Assembly: GCA_046330075.1 (NCBI GenBank)
Contig: JAXLTL010000006.1
Location: 133,886-197,885 of the forward strand
Length of the DNA: 64,000 nucleotides
Origin: JAJTFW01 sp046330075
GTDB taxonomy: Bacteria > Bacteroidota > Bacteroidia > AKYH767-A > OLB10
Direction of reading: 5' to 3'
Shown: positions 27,569 to 36,332 of the stretch, in pieces
Layout of the letters: each line of letters begins with the position of its first letter
Position numbering within the stretch: the first letter of the stretch is position 1
Program-made: the position numbers and the translations under genes
The notes under the pieces: generated by a model
The model's input: the letters and a program-made list of their open reading frames with translations, nothing else
Databases searched by the model: none
What the model was told of the DNA's origin: nothing

Positions 27569-28534
27569 ATGAGCCTCCCACAACCGATCATCGATCGCAT
27601 TAAACTGCTTGAAGAGAAGTATACTGCCATGGGGCAGGACCTGATTTCGTATCTCGACGGTCTGCTGTATGCAGATGTTTGTACTTATTGGGATTATATT
27701 CATCTTGATACGTTGTTGAGTCTGCAACATCCCCGCACCAAATTTCCCGATGAGCAGGTTTTTATCATGTATCACCAGGTAACCGAATTGTATTTTAAGC
27801 TGGCCATCCATGAGTTTCAGCAAATGATTGATAAAGGCCCGGATGTAAAGTTCATGGCAGCACGCGTAGAACGAATCAACCGTTATTTCGCAGTACTTAC
27901 CAGTTCGTTCGATATCATGGTGGATGGGATGGAACCACAGCAGTTCCAGAAATTCAGAATGAGTTTATTGCCGGCAAGCGGTTTTCAGAGTGCACAATAC
28001 AGGATGATTGAAATTTATTCTGCAGATTTTATTCGCCTTGTTTCGAAAGATTTCAGAGAGCAGTATGAAGGAAAAGATGCTTCGATTCCACAAATGTTTG
28101 AGCATATTTACTGGAAAGCCGGTGCTACCGAATTGTCGTCGGGAAAGAAAACACTGACGTTACAGCAGTTCGAAGAGAAGTATGCTAAGAGTCTGGAAGA
28201 ACTGGCCGAATCACTAAAAACCAAGAACCTCTGGTATCTCTTTAAACAATTGCCGGAAGCAGATCAGCAAAACCCTGCCTTGCGTAAAGCGTTGCGTCAG
28301 CTCGATGTAAATGTGAACATCAATTGGCCGTTGGTGCATTATAAATCTGCCGTTCGTTACTTGCAGGCTGATCCCGCAGATATCGCGGCTACCGGAGGTA
28401 CCAATTGGCAGAAATATCTGCCCCCGCGCTTCCAGAAACGGATTTTTTACCCTGAACTTTGGTCGGCCGAGGAACACGAAAACTGGGGAAAAGCCTGGGT
28501 AGATGCCGTTCTGGCTGATCGTATCAAGACCTGA
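27569..28534 (+). CDS. kynA: Tryptophan 2,3-dioxygenase
   Basis: This haem enzyme opens the indole ring of L-tryptophan to N-formylkynurenine, the first step of the kynurenine pathway, in the cytoplasm. The 321-residue protein shows HLDTLLSLQHPRT and DEQVFIMYHQVTELYFKL, the family's N-terminal active-site segment, and near the C-terminus NWPLVHYKSAVRYL, whose histidine fits the proximal haem ligand, then ATGGTNWQKYLPPRF and FYPELW. Sequence context near the substrate pocket is as expected for TDO. No other kynurenine-pathway gene is adjacent. The gene appears to stand alone between a terminator and the promoter at 28622. Confidence 0.88.
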   Translation: MSLPQPIIDRIKLLEEKYTAMGQDLISYLDGLLYADVCTYWDYIHLDTLLSLQHPRTKFPDEQVFIMYHQVTELYFKLAIHEFQQMIDKGPDVKFMAARVERINRYFAVLTSSFDIMVDGMEPQQFQKFRMSLLPASGFQSAQYRMIEIYSADFIRLVSKDFREQYEGKDASIPQMFEHIYWKAGATELSSGKKTLTLQQFEEKYAKSLEELAESLKTKNLWYLFKQLPEADQQNPALRKALRQLDVNVNINWPLVHYKSAVRYLQADPADIAATGGTNWQKYLPPRFQKRIFYPELWSAEEHENWGKAWVDAVLADRIKT

Positions 28535-28621
28535 TTTGCCCTTTTTCTGGCTTTCAGGATTGAACCACTGAAAATTTAGTATTTGATTTACAGTTATTTA
28601 TGTTTTTATTGAAACAATAAA

Positions 28622-28652
28622 TTGGTTTATATTGTAAACCAGTTTACATTTG
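28622..28652 (+). promoter_or_regulatory. Promoter with overlapping operator-like palindromes
   Basis: TTG at 28622-28624, a 20-bp spacer and TACATTTG at 28645-28652 form a near-perfect Bacteroidota promoter. Between and over these boxes are TGGTTTATATTGTAAACCA (28623-28641, 7-bp arms) and GTAAACCAGTTTAC (28634-28647, 6-bp arms, 2-bp centre). Three half-sites of TAAAC type therefore cover the promoter, as expected of a repressor site. The winged-helix protein encoded at 30026 in the same operon is the natural candidate ligand (inference). Confidence 0.65.
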
Positions 28653-28672
28653 CTCCCATAATAATTAAAACT

Positions 28673-29368
28673 ATGAAAACTATTATCAAATCAATCTTCA
28701 TGACCGGAGTCCTGATGTTCTGCGCTCTAAACATACAGGCTCAAAAAACAGAATCTAAACCGCGCGCAGCCAGTGAACCTCAGTCGGCATTGAAAACCCG
28801 TCGTTTCCTGGTGAATTATTTAAATGTAATGGACACCTGTAAAACATGGGAAGATAAATCCCGGACATTAAAGGGTATTGAAATGGTTGCGGATGCAACA
28901 TTCAGTGATTGGATTTCTCAATACCATGCCGCCTTCTTTAATGCCGTATTGGCAATGGAGAATAAAGATACTGCTGCAGCGAGTGCCATGTTAGCGAAAG
29001 CAGAGATGTATATCGGTAAAGCGGTCGCCCTGAATAAAGATGAATCTGAAATCATTCTTCTTCGCGGACTGATCACCGGAATGAAAATAGGAAAGCATCC
29101 GGAGTTAGGTGCCAAGCTGGGACCAATTGCCATGGGCGATTATGAGAAAGCAATGAAACTGAATGCCGAGAATCCACGTGTTTATCTGGTGTATGGTGAA
29201 TCTTACATGTATATGCCTGAGCAAGCCGGCGGTGGTAAGAAACCTGCGAAGGAAAATTTTGAAATTGCCTTGAAGAAATTCGAAACGGATAAACACGAAG
29301 ATCCTGCATGGCCACGCTGGGGAAAAGACCGTGCAAAGAAATTGCTCGAAGAAGTTAAGGAGCAGTAA
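28673..29368 (+). CDS. Secreted TPR-like protein, first gene of a regulated operon
   Basis: The start at 28673 (MKTIIKSIFMTGVLMFCALNIQAQ) gives a signal peptide; a start at 28622 would lie inside the promoter. The mature protein of about 205 residues is helical with repeated units such as AMLAKAEMYIGKAVALNKDESEI and GDYEKAMKLNAENPRVYLVYGESY that fit tetratricopeptide helices. No catalytic motif is visible. It is probably periplasmic. It is followed by a membrane protein gene and a small winged-helix regulator gene, and the promoter has operator-like palindromes. Confidence 0.8.
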   Translation: MKTIIKSIFMTGVLMFCALNIQAQKTESKPRAASEPQSALKTRRFLVNYLNVMDTCKTWEDKSRTLKGIEMVADATFSDWISQYHAAFFNAVLAMENKDTAAASAMLAKAEMYIGKAVALNKDESEIILLRGLITGMKIGKHPELGAKLGPIAMGDYEKAMKLNAENPRVYLVYGESYMYMPEQAGGGKKPAKENFEIALKKFETDKHEDPAWPRWGKDRAKKLLEEVKEQ

Positions 29369-29428
29369 TAATTGAATTCACACAACATAATTGGTATAAG
29401 AACATTAAAAAATAAAAAAAATTAAGTT

Positions 29429-30019
29429 ATGGAAAAATTTAGCAATGAAGATAGCCTGCGTGTGATCACTTCAATGATTGAAGCAACCAAGAAGGATCTG
29501 CGCGATAATGGATTCTGGTATTTGTTTTGGGGCTGGCTGGTGTTTATTGCCTGTGTGCTCAACTTTACCCTGATGCAGCTTGGTGTTGAGCAGGCGCAGA
29601 TGGCTTGGCTGTTAATGTTGTTTGGCGGAGTTTATACATTTATCAGAGGGCGAAAAGAGGAGCGGGAGCATCAGGTGAAAACGTATGTTGACCATTTCAT
29701 GAAGTATGTATTGATTTGCTTTATGGTGTGTTTGTTGCTCGTACTGTTTAGTCAGGGTCACCTTCAGATGAGTACTTACCCGATGGTGATGATGGTGTAC
29801 GGAATGTGGCTCTTTATGAGTGGCGGAATGCTGGAGTTCAGACCCCTGTTAATCGGCGGAATCATTAACTGGGCATTGGCTTTCGTTGGCTTCTACCTGA
29901 GTTATGAGTATCAGCTGCTCGCGCTGGGTGCCAGTGTTCTTTTCGGATATATTATTCCCGGTTATATGCTGCGCAGCCGATACAATAAGGCAGAAAAGTC
30001 TAATCTGGCAAATGCCTAG
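29429..30019 (+). CDS. Small multi-pass membrane protein
   Basis: The 196-residue protein starts with an amphipathic helix (MEKFSNEDSLRVITSMIEATKKDL) and has five to six TM segments, for example FWYLFWGWLVFIACVLNF, YVLICFMVCLLLVLF, MVMMVYGMWLFMSGGML and LIGGIINWALAFVGFYL, with a positively charged loop RGRKEEREHQ. No known family signature apart from its layout. It lies 60 bp after the TPR gene and 6 bp before the winged-helix gene, an arrangement in which regulator and membrane partner are commonly co-expressed. It may sense or anchor, but no function can be assigned. Confidence 0.8.
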   Translation: MEKFSNEDSLRVITSMIEATKKDLRDNGFWYLFWGWLVFIACVLNFTLMQLGVEQAQMAWLLMLFGGVYTFIRGRKEEREHQVKTYVDHFMKYVLICFMVCLLLVLFSQGHLQMSTYPMVMMVYGMWLFMSGGMLEFRPLLIGGIINWALAFVGFYLSYEYQLLALGASVLFGYIIPGYMLRSRYNKAEKSNLANA

Positions 30020-30025
30020 TGCGTC

Positions 30026-30322
30026 ATGTTTATGTTTAAGGACCTTGACCCTTTATTACATCAGCAGCTTCGGTTATCCGTGGTTTCACTGCTGATTGGT
30101 GTGAAGGAGGCGGAGTTTACCTACATCCGCGAAAAGGTAGGTGCCACAGCAGGGAACCTGAGTGTGCAGATCAATAAACTGGCAGAAGCAGGTTATTTGG
30201 ATGTGCAGAAATCATTCAGAGATAATTATCCGCTTACCACATGCTCGATCACCGAAAAGGGAAGGAAGGCGTTCGAAGAGTATGTGAAAGCACTTCAGGA
30301 TTATCTGAAACCTAAATCCTGA
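30026..30322 (+). CDS. Winged-helix transcriptional regulator (HTH_34-like)
   Basis: The 98-residue protein is a single winged-helix domain: LHQQLRLSVVSLLIGVKEAEFTYIREKVG, recognition helix TAGNLSVQINKLAEAGYLDV, wing QKSFRDNYPLTTCSITEKG, and a final dimer helix AFEEYVKALQDYLK. This matches PF13601 (HTH_34), related to MarR/PadR. It has no ligand domain. It lies 6 bp after the membrane protein gene, so it belongs to that operon. It probably binds the palindromes at the operon promoter (28623-28647), giving autoregulation; that is inference. Confidence 0.88.
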   Translation: MFMFKDLDPLLHQQLRLSVVSLLIGVKEAEFTYIREKVGATAGNLSVQINKLAEAGYLDVQKSFRDNYPLTTCSITEKGRKAFEEYVKALQDYLKPKS

Positions 30323-30339
30323 TTCCCGCTTCAAAAAAA

Positions 30340-30374
30340 AACGCCCCTGCATCTTTGATGTCAGGGGCGTTTTC
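30340..30374. terminator. Bidirectional terminator between convergent genes
   Basis: AACGCCCCTG-CATC and GATG-TCAGGGGCGTT form a long stem flanked by an A-run on one side and TTTTCGTTT on the other, between genes ending at 30322 (+) and 30390 (-). Confidence 0.85.
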
Positions 30375-30389
30375 GTTTAGGCGCAACCG

Positions 30390-31682
30390 TTATTCGGCAA
30401 CACCGTATTTTTTCGCATAGCGCCGGTAAAGTTCTTTCTGATAGTTATCAAGATTGATCATTCTTCCTTGTATATAGGCCAGTTCTACATGATTGCCGGT
30501 CATGTCAAGAGCGTCACCGGTAGAGATGAACAACGTTGCGTCTTTATTGTCTTCCAGGGTTCCGCATTGTTGATCGATCCCCAGAATTTTAGCCGGTGCA
30601 CTCGTAATGGTCATCAATGCTTCTTCTTTGCTGATACCGTATCCGGCTGCACTTCCGGCTTCAAATCCAAGGTTTCGTTGCTGCCAGAATCCATTGTCGG
30701 CGATGGCAACGATTAAACCTGCCCGTTGTAAAAGGCCCGGTAATCTGTATTTCAGATCTACTGCTTCGTCTTCACGATAGGGTAGTGAATGTGTGCGTTC
30801 GATGATCACAGGCACATTCCGTTCCCGCAAGAGGTCAGTGAGCATCCATGCATCTGCTCCACCGACGATGGCAATACGTACCTGATATTTGTCGGCAAAG
30901 TTCACTGCTTCAATAATCTCTCTCGCATAATCACAGCGTACATACAGTCGTTTTGATTTGTCGAATAGTCCGCGCATGGCTTCCAGATGCTGATTTGCGG
31001 ATAGTCCTGAGGAAGCTGCATAGGCTTTTGCATCATCAAATAATTTGTACAGCGCTTTCAGACTTTTTTCGTTTTTGTCTTTTTGCTCTTCTTCCGGTTC
31101 AGCCCAGGGAGCTTTGTAAATACGCATGGAAGGCCAGTTGACCCATATCCCTTCGTCGGTTTTTACAGCTGCATCTTCCCAATTCCACGCATCCAGTTGT
31201 ACAACCGATGAACTCCCTGATAATAGCCCGCCTTGCGGCACGATCTGAGCCATGAGTACTCCGTTGTCGCGTACTGTCGGAATGACCCTCGAATCAGGAT
31301 TGTAAGCAATGATGGCACGGGCACTAGGATTCAGCAGGCCGGTTTCCCTGAAGTCGTTGGTGGCCCGCACGAGCTCCAGGTCGCTCAACCCGAGATTGGT
31401 GTTCATAGCGATAAATCCCGGATAGACGTGTTTGTTGTGCACATAGATAATGGTGTCAAAAGCTTTCGGGTCGGGCCGGAACCCTTTGGCGTCCATGATA
31501 AAGCTGATTTTACTGCCTTCAATGCCAATGGCACTCATGTCAATTACTTTCCCGTTACCGATATGAGCCGTGGCGCCCAATAAGAGGACACGGCGTACGG
31601 TGGAATCAACAGGGGCCGGCCGCTGTGCCATTGCACTAACGGTGAGGCAGAGGAGAAATATGGAGAGGATGTGTTTTTTCAT
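30390..31682 (-). CDS. Secreted amidohydrolase-fold protein lacking the HxH motif
   Basis: The 430-residue protein has a signal peptide (MKKHILSIFLLCLTVSAMAQ) and the amidohydrolase layout: N-terminal beta-sandwich, YPGF strand, then a barrel and the C-terminal SAPAKILGIDQQCGTLEDNKDATLFIS typical of imidazolonepropionase-like members. At the place of the usual metal motif DxHxH it reads YPGFIAMNTNLGL with no histidine, and HSLPY and similar spots do not restore a full site. It is therefore probably catalytically dead or uses another site. It begins 1 bp after the stop of the 1013-residue amidohydrolase, so both are one operon and may form a complex. Confidence 0.85.
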   Translation of the reverse strand: MKKHILSIFLLCLTVSAMAQRPAPVDSTVRRVLLLGATAHIGNGKVIDMSAIGIEGSKISFIMDAKGFRPDPKAFDTIIYVHNKHVYPGFIAMNTNLGLSDLELVRATNDFRETGLLNPSARAIIAYNPDSRVIPTVRDNGVLMAQIVPQGGLLSGSSSVVQLDAWNWEDAAVKTDEGIWVNWPSMRIYKAPWAEPEEEQKDKNEKSLKALYKLFDDAKAYAASSGLSANQHLEAMRGLFDKSKRLYVRCDYAREIIEAVNFADKYQVRIAIVGGADAWMLTDLLRERNVPVIIERTHSLPYREDEAVDLKYRLPGLLQRAGLIVAIADNGFWQQRNLGFEAGSAAGYGISKEEALMTITSAPAKILGIDQQCGTLEDNKDATLFISTGDALDMTGNHVELAYIQGRMINLDNYQKELYRRYAKKYGVAE

Positions 31683-31683
31683 C

Positions 31684-34600
31684 TCAGTAAGGGAGTTTTT
31701 CTAAATCGTTGCAGTGGTATTCTTCACGTAAGGTTACACCGGGCCGTTGGGTCGGACTTCCGCCCGCCTTTTCATCCAGCATCTTCCGGATGATGCGTTG
31801 CCTTTCTTTATCGTCTCTGGCACGAAGTTCGGCATCGGTTGTAAGGTCAAAGTAGAGTACACCATCTACCCAGGTTTGTACGGGTTTCGAATACACCGAT
31901 AAGGGCGGGCCATTCCAGATTACAAGATCAGCATCTTTGCCGGCTTTGATACTGCCCGTTCGGTTGTCAATATGCAGGAGCTTTGCCGGGTTCAGTGTGA
32001 CGAATTTGAGTGCTTCAGCTTCCGGAACATTGCCATACTTCACAGCCTTTGCTGCTTCCTGGTTCAGTCGTCGTGCCATTTCTGCATCATCGCTGTTGAA
32101 GGCGGTGATGATGCCGTTTTTGTAAAGCAATGCGCCGTTGTAAGGGATGGCATCAATCACTTCGTATTTGTAAGCCCACCAGTCGGAGAACGTAGAGCCG
32201 CCAACACCGTGTTTTTTCATCTTGTCAGCTACTTTGTAGCCTTCCAGAATATGCGTAAAGGTATTAACACGGAATCCGAAGGTGTCGGCTACGTGCATAA
32301 GCATATTGATCTCTCCCTGCTGATAGCTGTGGCAGGTTATAAATCTCTTCTTGTTTATGATCTCTGCCAGCGCTTCGAGTTCAAGATCACGGCGTGGCAT
32401 GACCGAATTTCCGGTTTTGCCCCCTGCTGTATAGGTTTTCCAGGCAGTATCGTATGCACGTGCTCTGCTGAAGGCGTCGATGTAGAGCTGTTCAACTCCC
32501 ATCCTTGTTTGCGGATACCGCGTTACGTTATTGTCGCCCCAGTTACTTTGCTTGACGTTTTCGCCCAACGCAAACTTGATGAAAGGATCAGCCCCTTTGA
32601 ACTTGAGTTCTTCAGCACCTTTTCCCCAGCGGAGTTTGATCAGCGCAGTTTGTCCGCCAACGGCATTCGCACTTCCGTGCAGCAGGTGAGAGGTGGTGAC
32701 TCCCCCTGCAAGCTGACGGTAAATGTCAATGTCGTCAGGGTCGATGACATCACCAATGCGCACCTCTGAGGTTATCGATTGTGTTCCCTCGTTGACGCCT
32801 CCGTTTACTGCAATATGTGAGTGCTCATCGATGATGCCGGGTGTGAGATGCATGCCGGTTCCGTCAATGACCCTGACTCCGGAGGTTGACCATTTCTCAG
32901 CTTCAGCGTTTTTTCCAACTGCTACAATTTTTCCGTCGCGGATGAGCACGCTGCCGTTTTCAATGATGCCTTGGTCTTCACAGGTCCAGATGGTAATATT
33001 TTTAATCAGACAGGCACCGGTAGATGGAGTATAGGCTCCTCCGCCAATACCAACTTTATAATCATAGCCGAAGGCACCTGATGGATAAAAAATGGCAGGA
33101 AGGACAAATCCTGTGTCTCTTTTTGCCGAGTCCTTTTTCTCTTCTGCAATACCTGTTTTGCTGGCCTTCCATGATTTCCAGGTACCGTCAGGAAGCTGAC
33201 CGTTTCCGGTAAATCCCGCAGTAGCTGCATCATAGAGCGCATTGATACGATATGGGCCTTTCCCTTTTGCCGTTTCAAAACGAAGTGTGTATTGTGCACC
33301 TGACGGAGTTGCTTCTATTTTTATTTTCAGTGTGTCTTTCTGCAGACTCCATTCCGGTGTGTTAACATCTCCGGATATCACCAGAGTCCAGTCTTTCAAA
33401 GTGTCGATCTGTAGCGCGTATTTTCCACGGAGGTCGAGACTATCACTGTTCCGGATGATGTAACGTTTGCCTGCAACCCAGTTCTCGAGTAACTGATTGT
33501 CTTTTTCAAAGTAATCCTTGGTGCAGATAAAGAAGTTGGCAGTCATACCCGGACGCAGTGCCCCAACTTTATCAGCAACGCCCAGCATCGTTGCAGGAAT
33601 AGTAGTAAGCGCATTCAAGGCTGCTTCTTTGCTGAGTCCGCAACGGATGGCTTTGAGCAGCGCAGGAATAAATTCTTTTTTTTCCTTCAGTCCATCGGAA
33701 GTCAGTGCGAAACGGAGTCCGGCTTTTTCTGCGAGACCGGGATTCGCAGGTGCTAATTCCCAGTGCTTCAGCTCTGCGAGTGAAATATTGAGTGCGTCAT
33801 AAGGATTCGAAACGTCATAGGCTTTCGGGAAGGAAAGTGGCAGCACAAATGAACAACCGGTCGATCGGATTTCGTTCAGGCGTTTGTATTCGTCTCCTGA
33901 ACCTATAACGATATAGGTTATTCCGAATTCATCACCGATCCGGTCGGCTCTGAGTGCTGATTTGTAATCCTTGACTTCAAAAATCTGTGGAAGGTTTTTG
34001 GTTTTGTTCAATGCTTCGAGTGAAAGATTGTATTCCTGGTCTTTGGCGCCGGCATACCAGGTTGCGTCGAGATAAGTCTGGCGGAGCAGGGCAATGCTTC
34101 CCATCAGCGACGATGGGTATTCCATAACGGAACTGCCTTTGTTAAAGGAGAACCCGGCTGCTGCTTTATCCCGTAATACCATCAGCTGGGCCTTATCGTC
34201 TCCCAGTAAAACCAGCGCGCCCGTGCCGCGTGCAATACCGTCTCTTTGTAACGTTAAGGCCGTACCGAAACCAATCTTCCGTAGGTCCTCAGCCTGTTTG
34301 GGATCCGGAGTGAAAACGGAGATAGCATCAGATTCAGGGTGAATAGCCATGTTCCAGTTTACAGGTCCTGCAACCGGATTTCTGTTTTGCGGACCCCGAT
34401 CGCGTTCCTTTTTCTCGCGTGTTTCAGGTAAACCATACCCTGTACTCATCTCGATAAATGACGGGTATACGTATTTTCCTTTGAGGTCATAAATGACCGC
34501 TCCCGGTGGAATTGGTATTCCGGCTCCGGCTTGTACAATTTTATCTTTCCGGATAATCAGGACAGCATCTTTGATCAGCGTTTTGGAATCAGTAACAAGT

Positions 34601-34725
34601 GTTGCATTCCTGAATGCATAGGTAATATCCCGTACGTCGGATAGTCCTTCTACAGGCAGGGTGTTTTGCGCCCGCAGGCTGACTACCAGACTGAACGTGA
34701 ATAACAATGTTAGTATTTTTCTCAT
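31684..34725 (-). CDS. Secreted double amidohydrolase, one inactive and one intact module
   Basis: I place the start at the ATG at 34725 (MRKILTLLFTFSLVVSLRAQ, a signal peptide); ATG 34731 and TTG 34737 are in-frame alternatives. The protein holds two amidohydrolase modules in tandem. Module one (about 25-450) reads YPSFIEMSTGYGL where HxH is expected, so the metal site is lost. Module two (about 570-1010) has LTPGIIDEHSHIAVNG with HxH, FITCHSYQQGE, NTFTHILEGYK and ITAFNSDDAEM, so all expected metal ligands are present. It is likely periplasmic. Substrate unknown; imidazolonepropionase-like members include peptidases and dipeptidases. It is in an operon with the gene ending at 30390. Confidence 0.88.
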   Translation of the reverse strand: MRKILTLLFTFSLVVSLRAQNTLPVEGLSDVRDITYAFRNATLVTDSKTLIKDAVLIIRKDKIVQAGAGIPIPPGAVIYDLKGKYVYPSFIEMSTGYGLPETREKKERDRGPQNRNPVAGPVNWNMAIHPESDAISVFTPDPKQAEDLRKIGFGTALTLQRDGIARGTGALVLLGDDKAQLMVLRDKAAAGFSFNKGSSVMEYPSSLMGSIALLRQTYLDATWYAGAKDQEYNLSLEALNKTKNLPQIFEVKDYKSALRADRIGDEFGITYIVIGSGDEYKRLNEIRSTGCSFVLPLSFPKAYDVSNPYDALNISLAELKHWELAPANPGLAEKAGLRFALTSDGLKEKKEFIPALLKAIRCGLSKEAALNALTTIPATMLGVADKVGALRPGMTANFFICTKDYFEKDNQLLENWVAGKRYIIRNSDSLDLRGKYALQIDTLKDWTLVISGDVNTPEWSLQKDTLKIKIEATPSGAQYTLRFETAKGKGPYRINALYDAATAGFTGNGQLPDGTWKSWKASKTGIAEEKKDSAKRDTGFVLPAIFYPSGAFGYDYKVGIGGGAYTPSTGACLIKNITIWTCEDQGIIENGSVLIRDGKIVAVGKNAEAEKWSTSGVRVIDGTGMHLTPGIIDEHSHIAVNGGVNEGTQSITSEVRIGDVIDPDDIDIYRQLAGGVTTSHLLHGSANAVGGQTALIKLRWGKGAEELKFKGADPFIKFALGENVKQSNWGDNNVTRYPQTRMGVEQLYIDAFSRARAYDTAWKTYTAGGKTGNSVMPRRDLELEALAEIINKKRFITCHSYQQGEINMLMHVADTFGFRVNTFTHILEGYKVADKMKKHGVGGSTFSDWWAYKYEVIDAIPYNGALLYKNGIITAFNSDDAEMARRLNQEAAKAVKYGNVPEAEALKFVTLNPAKLLHIDNRTGSIKAGKDADLVIWNGPPLSVYSKPVQTWVDGVLYFDLTTDAELRARDDKERQRIIRKMLDEKAGGSPTQRPGVTLREEYHCNDLEKLPY

Positions 34726-34746
34726 GAGCATTTGCAAGCTGGATCA

Positions 34747-34754
34747 CGAAGGTA
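34747..34754 (-). promoter_or_regulatory. Candidate -7 box for the amidohydrolase operon
   Basis: The minus strand reads TACCTTCG (TAnnTTTG with one T/C change), 21 bp before the ATG at 34725. Confidence 0.45.
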
Positions 34755-34827
34755 ATAGTTTTATTGCCGTGAACCTCAGGGACTGAAATACCCCGTTTTC
34801 ACCATAATCAGCAGCTAATCACCAACG

Positions 34828-36324
34828 ATGCCCGAGAACCGACCTTCCCCGGACACCTCCTTTCAGCTTTTCAGGCTGCCAAGAGAGAAGAATGTGCTGG
34901 ATTTTGTTCTGAAAAAACTGGGTGAAGGAGCCAGCCCTGATCGTTTTGAGCTGATGGAGTCCCTTCTGTCCATGTACAGAACTTCGATAGGTTTTGACCC
35001 GTTTGCCTTATCCAAAGGACGTTTCAGGAGAATCAAAGCATCCGAATTTAAACAGATGCTGTACGAAATTGATGCGCAGATCGGTGTGATCCTGAACAGC
35101 GATGAGTACCGGGTGCACCTGGCCGAAGAACCCGGACTCGAACCCTTATTCAGTGAGTATGTAGCCTTGTCGCAGGGAGTCGTGATGCATCCTGCTTTAT
35201 CGCTCACCACTGAACTGGAGCATCTTGAACAGACAGCTGAACGTACCGATACCCCTGAGCTGTTGCTGTTGTTCTGCAGAAATCATGCGGCATTCCTGGA
35301 AGAAGTGTTTGCGAAAGATGGACCCGCGACTGTTCTGGAGAAGTTTAACAAGGCGGCAGATCGTCAATCCCAATTGCAGGATCAGTACCGGATGGGATTA
35401 GTACTGTTGCAACTTGAATTGAATGCTGCAAAAGGCCTGAGAGATGAAGAGGCAGCCGGAAATGTGCTCTCAGAGGCGGGTCGTTTGCTGACCCTGGAGT
35501 CTCAACTCCGTAACCGTTGCGTTCTGCTGATGAACATTGCGCGTGCAGCCGTACTAACAGCGACGCCAGCCCGTAATCTGGCTACGTATGCCGGTTTCTT
35601 TGAAGAGTACCTTTCTCATATTTTGCTGTTCCGGCCTGACGCCGGACGTATGATGTTGAGCATTCTGGCCACCTATCACCAGGGTGCAGGACGTGAGAAA
35701 CGGCTTGCATGGCTGGACCAGGCAGAAACAGAGGCCCGTAAACTGGAACTGCACGATGAACGACCGGGCTTCCGGTTTATCCGATGCATGATTGAAACAG
35801 ATGAGGGGAATTTCGATGCAGCACTTACTGCCCTGAATGATGCAGAGCACCTGATCTACAAAGCTTCGTCAAGAAGTATGGCGGCCCGGAATAACTGGCT
35901 AACGTTATCGGAGTACCGAACCTTGTTGTTTGTGTTGAAGGGTCTTATGGGTGATACATCCATGGCCGGACAACTGACCCTGCTGCAGCAACTGGCAGAG
36001 GACATGGGACGCCACCGGCATGAATTGTCTGTCATGGTGCTGGAGTGGAGGGCGCTGCAATCGGTGCTGACGGGCGATCTGGAAGATGCCCTGGAAAGCT
36101 TCGAGCGCGCAAAATCATATCGTAAAAATACACCACAACATCCCTGGATGTTTATCGATCGTTATTTTTCAGCCTTGCTTTCTTCATCCAGAAAAAAACC
36201 TTCACCCGAGAGTATTGCGTTGGAATGCCAACAGTCGGGTGAACCATTTTATGCTGAAATTATATCGCAGATTATCAGGCTGGCTCCTGCCTTTGTCGGG
36301 TCGGGTAAAACAATGCAAACCTGA
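34828..36324 (+). CDS. Cytoplasmic helical-repeat protein of unknown function
   Basis: The 498-residue protein has no signal peptide or TM helix and is strongly helical with leucine/alanine-rich units such as LEQTAERTDTPELLLLFCRNHAAFLEEVF and FDAALTALNDAEHLIY. The pattern fits a solenoid of TPR-like repeats. No catalytic motif is seen. The N-terminal part has F..LPREKNVLDFVLKKLGE and FDPFALSKGRFRRIKASEF. It ends 8 bp before the amidohydrolase gene at 36333, suggesting co-transcription. I do not recognise the family. Confidence 0.7.
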   Translation: MPENRPSPDTSFQLFRLPREKNVLDFVLKKLGEGASPDRFELMESLLSMYRTSIGFDPFALSKGRFRRIKASEFKQMLYEIDAQIGVILNSDEYRVHLAEEPGLEPLFSEYVALSQGVVMHPALSLTTELEHLEQTAERTDTPELLLLFCRNHAAFLEEVFAKDGPATVLEKFNKAADRQSQLQDQYRMGLVLLQLELNAAKGLRDEEAAGNVLSEAGRLLTLESQLRNRCVLLMNIARAAVLTATPARNLATYAGFFEEYLSHILLFRPDAGRMMLSILATYHQGAGREKRLAWLDQAETEARKLELHDERPGFRFIRCMIETDEGNFDAALTALNDAEHLIYKASSRSMAARNNWLTLSEYRTLLFVLKGLMGDTSMAGQLTLLQQLAEDMGRHRHELSVMVLEWRALQSVLTGDLEDALESFERAKSYRKNTPQHPWMFIDRYFSALLSSSRKKPSPESIALECQQSGEPFYAEIISQIIRLAPAFVGSGKTMQT

Positions 36325-36332
36325 GACCGGAC

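Noticed and set aside
31972..32769. 265-residue plus-strand open frame
   Set aside because: It is antisense to the strongly supported amidohydrolase; it has no signal, start context or recognisable domain.
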